From: Bryobacterales bacterium | GTDB taxonomy: Bacteria; Acidobacteriota; Terriglobia; Bryobacterales; Bryobacteraceae | DNA length: 20,202 nt | Direction of reading: 5' to 3' | NCBI GenBank assembly: GCA_003132905.1 | Contig: PKZC01000114.1 | Span: forward strand, 12,928-33,129 | Shown here: positions 6,503-13,013 of the stretch, piece by piece | Position numbering within the stretch: position 1 is the first letter of the stretch | Layout of the letters: every line of letters begins with the position of its first letter | Translations under genes and position numbers: made by a program | The notes under the pieces: generated by a model | What the model saw: the letters and a program-made list of their open reading frames with translations, nothing else | What the model was told of the DNA's origin: nothing | Databases searched by the model: none

Positions 6503-7429
6503 ATGGCGGAAGGGGACGACCAGAATTCTGCGGAGGCGAATCCCGAGGGGCTTGCTGAATCGGCGCTGACCAATCAGGGCGATCTCGACAAACTGATTGC
6601 AACCGGACGGCTCGATGTCGCGCCGATGGCTGCCCTGCGCCAAATGACCGGTTGGGACGGTCTAACCGAAAAAGAGGAGGAGGATGCGCGCCTCCTTAAC
6701 AGCCAGCAGCAGGCTCTCGCAGAATACGAACGGACGATGGACGAAGTTCGCCAGCGGGCGGATAGGCTGATGGCGCAATTGGACGAGCAGGAGCGCGAGG
6801 GCCGCAAGAAACTGGCCGAGGCCGATGCCCGCGCTATCATCCTCCACGACGGAAGCCGCGTACTGGTCGGCGACAAGGACGGCGAGTATATCGATGAAGC
6901 GAGCGGACGGGCACTCGAAGGCGCCGACAAAACCGAAGCCGAAAAGCTGCGCAAGCCGGATTCTGAAACAGCGGCGGAGCACAAGGAACTAGAACATCGC
7001 CTGGAAGAAATCAAAGAGGCGAAAGATCACGTCCGAAATGCTGCGACGCCCGCTTCGCAGGACGATGAGAATCTCACCCAAGACGAGCAAAGACAGAAGG
7101 TGGCGCAAGCCAAGGAAGAACTTGCCAAGGCGGCGGCAATGTCCAAGGACATCGATGCGAAAGAGGCGCATCTCGAAGATAGTTCGAACGCAGCGGCCCT
7201 GGGAGACACGGACACGCTGGCCGTTCTTGGCCTCTCCAGTTCACAGACCGGGCGGACTACGTCGTATGCCGCGAGCCTCGAGGAACAGGACGGCCGGGCA
7301 ACGGTCCTGCAGAGTCAGTTCACCGCCAGTGCCCAGGCTCACGCTGCTGCTCCGCCAGCCAGCATGGCGACATCGCCGGGAATGACAGATCGCGAGAAGA
7401 TTTCGACGTCGGCTCCCACGCAGAAATAA
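6503..7429 (+). CDS. Uncharacterised hydrophilic coiled-coil protein, 308 aa
   Basis: Starts at ATG 6503 with a good AGGGAAGG ribosome site (6492-6499). It is highly charged and has no membrane segment or signal peptide. Residues 57-115 (EKEEEDARLLNSQQQALAEY and on) and about 160-230 (EHKELEHRLEEIKEAKDHV; AQAKEELAKAAAMSKDIDAK) are strongly coiled-coil-like. Between them is a short probable beta unit, ARAIILHDGSRVLVGDKDGEYID. The last 70 residues are Ala/Ser/Thr-rich and likely disordered. It could be a structural or scaffold protein; no catalytic motif is visible. The upstream region 6316-6502 is non-coding and holds its promoter. Confidence 0.8.
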   Translation: MAEGDDQNSAEANPEGLAESALTNQGDLDKLIATGRLDVAPMAALRQMTGWDGLTEKEEEDARLLNSQQQALAEYERTMDEVRQRADRLMAQLDEQEREGRKKLAEADARAIILHDGSRVLVGDKDGEYIDEASGRALEGADKTEAEKLRKPDSETAAEHKELEHRLEEIKEAKDHVRNAATPASQDDENLTQDEQRQKVAQAKEELAKAAAMSKDIDAKEAHLEDSSNAAALGDTDTLAVLGLSSSQTGRTTSYAASLEEQDGRATVLQSQFTASAQAHAAAPPASMATSPGMTDREKISTSAPTQK

Positions 7430-7540
7430 TCGAAACGCTTCTACCTTCCCATTAGCCGGATTACCGGCAACAAGAAAGATTCCTGAATTATTTCCTTGTC
7501 CCGGCGGCGGTGATCCGCTAAAGCTCGGAACTTAACAGTT
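7430..7540. other. Intergenic stretch before the MITE-like element
   Basis: About 110 bases between the coiled-coil gene stop and the repeat element at 7541. A short inverted match, TTAGCCGG (7453-7460) with CCGGATTACCGG following, is present but lacks a T-tract. No gene is seen. Confidence 0.3.
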
Positions 7541-7693
7541 TGAGCGATAGTGTTTCACGCGTGGAAGTCATAGTGGTTATTCAACAGTATGCAGCATTCC
7601 GACGCGAGCCGAACCACAAACGTTTCAACCTATCGATGTTTATTTGGCACCGCGTTCCCAGTGGTTTGGGACGCGCTGAAACACTATCGCTCA
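7541..7693. repeat. MITE-like element with 17-bp perfect terminal inverted repeats
   Basis: TGAGCGATAGTGTTTCA (7541-7557) is the exact reverse complement of 7677-7693. With one bulged base the arms extend to 22-23 bp (7541-7562 and 7671-7693). The 153-bp body has no convincing gene. Near its right end there is an internal hairpin: CGCGTTCCCA (7651-7660) pairs with TGGGACGCG (7667-7675), one bulge, loop GTGGTT. No clear target duplication is visible, as the flanks read AGTT and TTCT. Size and structure fit a non-autonomous transposon relic or a mobile palindromic repeat. It lies just 38 bp upstream of the gene at 7732 and may carry its promoter or leader. Confidence 0.65.
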
Positions 7694-7731
7694 TTCTGTT
7701 TCAGACATCGCGATCCAGCGGCGGGTTCACG

Positions 7732-8133
7732 ATGGGAATCTTCCTTCGGATCTTCTCGCTACTTGCGGTGGCGCTGCTTCTATCCGCTCATGGCTTCGCA
7801 CTCAGCGTTCGGCAATACGAAAACAAAACCAAAGCACAGGGCGCAGAAGCAGTTGCCAGCGCGATTGACAAGATCGTGGACGATGTTGCGAAGGTCAATC
7901 CGGCCTTGTCGAAATCGATTCACGACTATTTTTACGTGATCCCCGCAGGGCAGGCCGAGTCGCCGGGGCTCATCGCCTTTGGCGCAGAGCTTGTCGCCGT
8001 TGAGAATCTGGCCGACAAGGGGAAGCTGGATCTCGATAAAGTCCAGGTCGAAGGTATTTTGCTTGATCTGGTCAAGACCGACGTTATGAAGAAGCAATCC
8101 TCCCAAAACAATCAGGCGCCAGCAAAGAAATGA
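7732..8133 (+). CDS. Small exported protein of unknown function
   Basis: A 133-aa protein starting MGIFLRIFSLLAVALLLSAHGFA, a typical Sec signal peptide with likely cleavage after the GFA at about residue 23. The mature part is helical and has no cysteines. Notable segments are AVASAIDKIVDDVAKVNPAL, HDYFYVIPAGQAESPGL and LDLDKVQVEGILLDLVK. It is expected in the periplasm or secreted. The frame is open further upstream to 7540, but that part runs through the MITE-like repeat and lacks a signal sequence, so the start at 7732 is preferred. The recombinase gene follows 33 bases later on the same strand. The fold and role are not recognised. Confidence 0.75.
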   Translation: MGIFLRIFSLLAVALLLSAHGFALSVRQYENKTKAQGAEAVASAIDKIVDDVAKVNPALSKSIHDYFYVIPAGQAESPGLIAFGAELVAVENLADKGKLDLDKVQVEGILLDLVKTDVMKKQSSQNNQAPAKK

Positions 8134-8166
8134 CGTGTGGAAGCAGCCGCGGGTTGAGAGTGTCAA

Positions 8167-8724
8167 GTGGATCTATATGACCGCAGCGGCCAGCGCAAAT
8201 ATCTGACGCCGGCGGAGCGGCAGAGCTTTCTGCGTGCCGCTTCGTCGATGGAGCCTTTCGTTCATACGTTTTGCGCGACCTTGGTGCATGCGGGATGCCG
8301 GATTTCTGAAGCGCTGGCGCTGACCGCAAGCCGGGTGGATTCCGGCGCGGGCGTCCTCGTTTTCGAAAGCCTCAAGAAGCGGCGCAGGGGCGTCTACCGC
8401 GCGGTGCCGGTGCCGCCGAACTTCCTCGAATTCCTCTATCAGGTGCATGATCTTGCCGCGCTCGGGGAGGGGCGGCTGTGGGACTGGTCGCGGACGACCG
8501 GATGGCGGCGGGTGAGGGAGGTCATGCAAGCGGCTTCGATTGAAGGAATCTGCGCGACGCCCAAAGGCGTCCGCCACGGGTTCGGCATCAAGGCCGTCAC
8601 GTCCGAGGTGCCGCTGAACATGACCCAGAAGTGGCTCGGCCATGCGAGGCTGGCGACAACGTCGATTTACACCAATGCCATGGGACCTGAAGAGCAAAAG
8701 ATTGCGGAGAGGATGTGGGGGTGA
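8167..8724 (+). CDS. Compact tyrosine recombinase (site-specific integrase, catalytic domain only)
   Basis: A 185-aa protein starting with GTG at 8167 (DLYDRSGQRKYLTPAERQ). It corresponds to the catalytic domain of tyrosine recombinases: Arg45 in HAGCRISEALALT, a Lys in LKKRRRGVYRAVPVP, Arg136 and His137 in TPKGVRHGFG, His159 in QKWLGHARL and the nucleophile Tyr168 in TTSIYTNAMG. The usual HxxR box reads KGVR, with Lys133 in place of His. The N-terminal core-binding domain is reduced to about 20 residues. Similar short recombinases are common on mobile regions of alphaproteobacteria. It converges with the gene at 8757 (32-base gap). No attachment-site repeats were identified. Confidence 0.9.
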   Translation: MDLYDRSGQRKYLTPAERQSFLRAASSMEPFVHTFCATLVHAGCRISEALALTASRVDSGAGVLVFESLKKRRRGVYRAVPVPPNFLEFLYQVHDLAALGEGRLWDWSRTTGWRRVREVMQAASIEGICATPKGVRHGFGIKAVTSEVPLNMTQKWLGHARLATTSIYTNAMGPEEQKIAERMWG

Positions 8725-8756
8725 TGACTGCGCCGGATACCATCGGCCTGCTGGCT

Positions 8757-9803
8757 TTACAGTCGGAGGCCGCCACCTGCCTCGTATAGATAAGAAATCG
8801 GGTGATCGCGCAACACTTTACGCCGGGCATTCACGTACTTGCTCTTTGAGGCGAGCAAGCCGCCGATCGATGCGACGGCACCCGTTGACGTGATTACGTC
8901 CGGCATCGGTATCACGGTACCAAGGGCCACGCTTCCCAGAGCCGCGACACCACCCACGACTGCTGTGATGACTTCCTTCGTGGGAAGCATTTGCCACGCC
9001 TCAAGCTTCAAGGCTTCGCGCAGCGCTCTATAGTCGTCGCGGATGTCTTCCTGACATTGCACCTCGATCTCGGTGCGCTCAGCAGTGGACTTCGCTCCCG
9101 CTATGCTTCGCGCCTGGGTTTCGATGTGTTGAACGAAGCGGTGCCTCAGGTCTCTGATGTGGTGGCCGTCAGCGGCGCCTTCCTCTCGTTCCCGGAATTG
9201 AATCCACTTCGAAAACGGAATACGATCGGCATCAGCGACCTTCAAAACCACTGCCAGGAGCGATTCGCGCACTTCCCCCGCATCCACGGAACCCTGCGTA
9301 GATTCGGTCAATAGACCCGACAAGGACGCATATGCCGCCGATCGATCCGTCACGCGCACCAGGCTGTCGCCGGCGCAACAGTCCGCGAGGAGGCTCATAA
9401 GGCTCAATCCGGTGGCCGGAGCAGCCGGGTAATCCGCGTTTGCTAACGGATTCCCTACGAGACCGGCCTGTTGCAGCACATTCCATGTTTCAGGAAGCAG
9501 TTTTTGCGGATAGACTTCGTATGTTTCGTGGGGCGACTGCACCGAGACATAGGAAAACGCCTCCGGCAGCCGCCGCGTCGCGAAATCCTCGATCAGTGCA
9601 TGAGCCTGGTTCTTTTCATCATCCGATGGATAGTGGCATTTACCGATAATTTCAAAGCTCTTCCGAGCTTCGGGCGACTGATAAACAGGAATATAAGCTT
9701 GGAACGGCACGATGACGTGGATTCGATCCCAGAGCATCAGAGCCGTCTTCAAGAGACTTTCGCTGCGAATTTCTGTGTGGGGGTAGTAGATCGCACTACG
9801 CAT
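8757..9803 (-). CDS. Uncharacterised protein with C-terminal hydrophobic hairpin (possibly DUF6236-like)
   Basis: A 348-aa protein beginning MRSAIYYPHTEIRSESLLKT, then ALMLWDRIHVIVPF. This opening, and the closing HPISYLYEAGG, recall the DUF6236-type family of unknown function; I cannot confirm it. The middle is helical. Near the C-terminus two Gly/Ala/Val-rich hydrophobic stretches (about residues 279-298 and 302-318) are separated by IPMPDVIT and may form a membrane hairpin. They are followed by a basic KYVNARRKVL. Divergent from the gene at 9895, with 91 bp between the starts. No strong ribosome site precedes the ATG at 9803. Confidence 0.75.
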   Translation of the reverse strand: MRSAIYYPHTEIRSESLLKTALMLWDRIHVIVPFQAYIPVYQSPEARKSFEIIGKCHYPSDDEKNQAHALIEDFATRRLPEAFSYVSVQSPHETYEVYPQKLLPETWNVLQQAGLVGNPLANADYPAAPATGLSLMSLLADCCAGDSLVRVTDRSAAYASLSGLLTESTQGSVDAGEVRESLLAVVLKVADADRIPFSKWIQFREREEGAADGHHIRDLRHRFVQHIETQARSIAGAKSTAERTEIEVQCQEDIRDDYRALREALKLEAWQMLPTKEVITAVVGGVAALGSVALGTVIPMPDVITSTGAVASIGGLLASKSKYVNARRKVLRDHPISYLYEAGGGLRL

Positions 9804-9894
9804 ATGGGCTCAATGCTGGACCAAAGGAGACGAAGCGCCTAGTCCACACGTTAGCACTAAATGGTATGTTGTCGAGGTATCCGTTTGTAGTGCG

Positions 9895-10641
9895 ATGTCA
9901 CCCCTCGCGGTTATTCCGAGCTGTCTTCCCACACTTGCCCTGGGGGTTGCCACAAGCCTCGGCGTCTTCAAGTTTTATATCGAGCCACGACAGGTCGCCA
10001 GCGCTGTGCGCAAGAGGTACGGAACCGCTTTGTGGATCGCCTGTAAGGAGTTGGACGATCACTTTTTGCAAATCAGGAAGAGTATCAGTGATAGCCAAGT
10101 CTTCGACGCGCTCTTAAAGATTCCCACGAACGACTGGGGCAACCGATCTGACTGGTTCATAAAAGATGGATTCTATACAGTTGTCACGGCGCACAAAATC
10201 GCCGTGTTGTCAGCGTGGCTGTTCATCTATCAGCAGGAATTACTTTTCTCAAGAACACCGGAAAGCAGCCGACTGCTTGTCGATCTCTATAAGCATTCCG
10301 GAGCGATTCGAAGAACATTCAGCGAGGGAAGTTGCTTGTGGCCAGAATATTTCGACGCCGTTGGCAGTCACTGCGTGGAGAAGTTTGCGGACGCTTACCG
10401 TCCGATACCCCTGTCGACGTTCTGTCTACGGTACGCTTCCGAGCCGGCATTCATTAAGTTCTTTGACCAGCTTCACAATTTCATACATTTGACAGCGAAA
10501 GAGGAGCGCGCGTCGAATGGAAGGAGCAGACTTGAGAAAATATCAACAGCGATCAAGGAGTTGATGCGCCTCCTTGACGAACGTGCACTTCTCGCCGGCC
10601 TCAAGGTCGAAGAAATCGTGACCTCCGCTGAATCGCGCTGA
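9895..10641 (+). CDS. Uncharacterised protein with N-terminal membrane anchor
   Basis: A 248-aa protein from ATG 9895. Residues 3-28 (LAVIPSCLPTLALGVATSLG) form one hydrophobic anchor. The rest is a helical soluble domain with many aromatic residues (NRSDWFIKDGFYTVVTAHKI, LWPEYFDAVGSHCVEKFADA, FFDQLHNFIHLTAKEE). The product would be a single-pass membrane protein with a roughly 220-residue domain, probably cytoplasmic given the positive residues after the helix. No catalytic motif is recognised. Its divergence from 8757-9803 over a short shared control region suggests a related function. Confidence 0.75.
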   Translation: MSPLAVIPSCLPTLALGVATSLGVFKFYIEPRQVASAVRKRYGTALWIACKELDDHFLQIRKSISDSQVFDALLKIPTNDWGNRSDWFIKDGFYTVVTAHKIAVLSAWLFIYQQELLFSRTPESSRLLVDLYKHSGAIRRTFSEGSCLWPEYFDAVGSHCVEKFADAYRPIPLSTFCLRYASEPAFIKFFDQLHNFIHLTAKEERASNGRSRLEKISTAIKELMRLLDERALLAGLKVEEIVTSAESR

Positions 10642-11272
10642 TAGCCAATTGATCAGGACAAACCGACTGCCACTCGGTCCTCGTCAAGCTGTGCGCCTTC
10701 AAGATCGGACTCTGGACCGCTGTCGGAGCTTCGCACGGAGCGGGATCCGATCGTTGAAACATCATCGTGCAGGAACGGCTAACAATCGGACGGTAGAAAC
10801 TAAGGGGGCGTCCGCCGCAATGGATCACGAAAGTTAAGGCGGCGGGGAAGGCCGAAGGGGAGCAAGAATAAGCCGACGGCGTAGATCTGATGGTGGCGCG
10901 CGCTTGCGTGCAGAACAGATCGCCGAAGGGATCGACGCGATTTTGAAGACATATCTAACGTGTCACAACGCTGCAGCGGTCCCGCTGATGAGTTCGGAGT
11001 TAAAGGATAGGTTTGTCGGGCGATTGGAGCTTGTCACCCCGCCATTCTTTCCATATGAGGAACAGGGTGTTTTAGTGGGGCGGCCGCCGCAAAGGTCAAG
11101 GGCGCGGCCCGCGTTCATCTCGGACCCTTGACCGCGCGGCCTGTCCTGCCGCGGTCGCTACGGGAATGAATGGCGGAGGGAATGTCCATTGGGTTCGGTC
11201 AGGCGCCCAAAATCGGCGGATCGCCTCACTGATATTCTCATGCCGCTGTGGCTGCTCCGGCTCGACGGGATT
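10642..11272. other. Gene-poor stretch with gene relics and an inverted repeat
   Basis: No confident gene is found in these 631 bases. At 10846-10884 (plus) a short frame ends in RGRPKGSKNKPTA-stop, a tail common in small DNA-binding proteins. It has an upstream stop at 10801 and so is probably a relic. A frame with a TTG start at 10904 runs to 11131 (75 aa, LRAEQIAEGIDAILKTYL), weakly protein-like and ending in GRPPQRSRARPAFISDP. The segments at 10805-10826 and 11077-11097 are similar (GGGGCG-CCGCCGCAA-GG), a short imperfect direct repeat. Confidence 0.4.
11094..11133. repeat. 9-bp perfect inverted repeat
   Basis: GGTCAAGGG (11094-11102) pairs with CCCTTGACC (11125-11133) across a 22-base GC-rich spacer. 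It overlaps the end of the weak frame at 10904-11131. It could be a REP-like palindrome, a terminator stem or a regulator site; no T-tract follows. Confidence 0.45.
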
Positions 11273-12199
11273 TCAAGTCGTCAAAACGGCGTCCCGTTCG
11301 AGCCGGTACAAGTGATTCAGAAGCAGAAATTCCGCCAGAAGTTGCTCGCTGTCGACGCTTATTTCTCTGTGCGCTCGCGGATTGCGATGTGCCATGTACG
11401 TACCGACAAACAGGTTCATTCTGCCCACCCGCTCTCCGTCGTCCATTTGCTTCCAGGTCAGAGAGCCGTTCGGGGCGAAAGCTTGTGAAAAGAGTTTGCT
11501 TCCGTGCTGCGCCAGGCCGGTCCGCTCGCGAACCAGGTCCTCAAGCCGGCGGTAGCCAGTCAACAGCTTGTCGCCGGGCGCGTCCCAGAAAGACAAGGCC
11601 AGATCGATGATCCGGCTGTCGATGATAGCGAAAGGGACCAATGTTGGAAACTCGTCCCGCCACAGCGTGCCTTGCATTGCCTTTTCCTCGTGGTCCACCG
11701 AAACGTAGTCGTGCCATCGTGTAGGGCGCCGCGGCCTCGATATGTCCAGCCTTTCCAGGTCGGCTATCGTCAGGGCGGATTTGTCGACCCGCTCAAGCAG
11801 ATCTTCCGTCACGTCGTACTCCTCAATCTCCACGCCGTGGCTGTCGAGCACTTGCAGAACGTAAGAAAATCGGCGCGGGCCCTCGCCGCCGTAGCCCGAG
11901 GCAAAGCCGGACTTGACCGCCACCAGGTCCCCGACATTGACGGTCAACATAAAGCAATGGTCGCGGCCACACGTCAGAATTCTGGCGCGGGTTATGCGAT
12001 CTCCGAACTGAATAAGACGAACGACGGCATCCTGGCATTCCTGAGACGCTCCGGGAACCCCGGCGTATTCAATCATCGCCGCGTCGTCGACGGCAGACTT
12101 CGTTGCATCGGGGCTTTTGGGTGTTGCTGTCATGTCAGCGCTCTCGACGGCGCGCGTTCGGAGGCGAGGCTTTAAGGCTGCGAGCTTGGTTTGGTTCAT
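11273..12199 (-). CDS. Predicted HEPN-type RNase protein with C-terminal Ymh (TIGR02391-like) domain
   Basis: A 308-aa protein starting MNQTKLAALKPRL. The ATG at 12199 has AGGAG six bases upstream, preferred over the further-upstream ATG at 12250. The C-terminal 93 residues (216-308) match the Ymh/TIGR02391 type: YRRLEDLVRERTGLAQHGSK, LFSQAFAPNGSLTW, GERVGRMNLFVGTYMAHRNP and RAHREI. The segment RNPRAH (residues about 272-277) fits the R-N-x3-H catalytic motif of HEPN ribonucleases, which are frequent in defence and toxin systems. The N-terminal 200 residues are uncharacterised, with a possible beta-rich part (CFMLTVNVGDLVAVKSG). RNase activity is inference. It is divergent from the AT-hook gene at 12389. 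Confidence 0.8.
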   Translation of the reverse strand: MNQTKLAALKPRLRTRAVESADMTATPKSPDATKSAVDDAAMIEYAGVPGASQECQDAVVRLIQFGDRITRARILTCGRDHCFMLTVNVGDLVAVKSGFASGYGGEGPRRFSYVLQVLDSHGVEIEEYDVTEDLLERVDKSALTIADLERLDISRPRRPTRWHDYVSVDHEEKAMQGTLWRDEFPTLVPFAIIDSRIIDLALSFWDAPGDKLLTGYRRLEDLVRERTGLAQHGSKLFSQAFAPNGSLTWKQMDDGERVGRMNLFVGTYMAHRNPRAHREISVDSEQLLAEFLLLNHLYRLERDAVLTT

Positions 12200-12388
12200 T
12201 GTGCTCCTGAGCGACCATTTCATTTTCCCTTGATTCGGTAGTTCGCACACTTTGCCGCCGGGGGCGGACTGGTCTGCGAAAGTCGTGACTCCCGCTCGCT
12301 AATCGACCGGATTGTGGAATTCGAATCCTGACGAACAGCGAGGTGGCACTTGGCAGGACAGCGATCCACACATGATACGATTCTCTCG

Positions 12389-12646
12389 ATGCCGACAGAA
12401 CAAATTCTGGCTCTACTGATCGCGGAGCGAGACAAGCTGAATCGCGCGATCGAGGCGCTGCAGGGACCGATCAAGAGGAGGGGCAGGCCGCCGAAGAATT
12501 CGCTTCCGGTTGCAGTCAGTCCCGCGCCTGCCAAGAGAAAGCGTCCGCTTTTCACCGCCGCGCAACGAGAAGCCGCCGCCGAGAGGATGCGGCAGCGATG
12601 GGCGGTGAAGAAGAAGGCAGCAGCGAAAGGGGCAAAGAAACCGTAG
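12389..12646 (+). CDS. Small basic protein with AT-hook motif
   Basis: An 85-aa protein from ATG 12389 (MPTEQILALLIAERDKLNRA). The frame is open back to a TTG at 12350, which would add 13 residues. An N-terminal helix is followed by KRRGRPPKNS, an AT-hook core (RGRP) that binds the minor groove of A/T-rich DNA. A Pro/Ala linker and a basic C-terminus (TAAQREAAAERMRQRWAVKK, ending AKKP) complete it. Small proteins of this layout are widespread in bacteria with no established role, probably nucleoid-associated or regulatory. A hairpin over the stop codon (GGCAAA-CCG with CGG-TTTGCC, 12631-12655) could end transcription. Confidence 0.7.
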   Translation: MPTEQILALLIAERDKLNRAIEALQGPIKRRGRPPKNSLPVAVSPAPAKRKRPLFTAAQREAAAERMRQRWAVKKKAAAKGAKKP

Positions 12647-13013
12647 CGGTTTGCCCAGAAGAAGACGAGGAATGACAAGAACGCGCGTGAGGTAAACCGC
12701 GCGGGCCAGATGCAAGTTGCGCTTCCATCAGAATCGTGCCGATGAATAGGTGTAAGCTCTTGCGCCGCGTCATTGATCCCCGAGGGAAAACTCTGGGCGG
12801 AAGAATTCCGGAATTGAAGTTGTGATGAGGAGATCGAGAGCACCCATACTTCACCATGGACATCGTGCTACTAGATAACATAGGGCTTGTGAGTCCGTAA
12901 CCTCCTCTAGCCGAGGGTAAGGCAAGATCTTCTCGAAGCGAGCACCGGACTCTGCCGTATCCCGACCCAGCGGACGACCTTGGATCGAAACTTCCGAGCC
13001 CCTCCTGCTGGCT
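12647..13013. other. Intergenic stretch, no gene recognised
   Basis: This 367-bp gap separates the AT-hook gene (plus) from the NACHT gene (minus), which converge. It contains a 12-bp perfect palindrome AATTCCGGAATT (12804-12815). No frame with recognisable protein content is seen on either strand, nor a T-tract terminator. Confidence 0.35.

Noticed and set aside
7540..7731. N-terminal extension of the exported protein to 7540
   Set aside because: It would run through the MITE-like element and bury the signal peptide inside the protein.
10649..10837. 62-codon plus-strand frame after the membrane-anchored gene
   Set aside because: No ribosome site, arginine-rich composition without pattern, and no family resemblance.
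11504..12175. 223-codon plus-strand frame opposite the Ymh-domain gene
   Set aside because: The minus-strand product has a recognisable C-terminal family domain and a ribosome site; this is its shadow.
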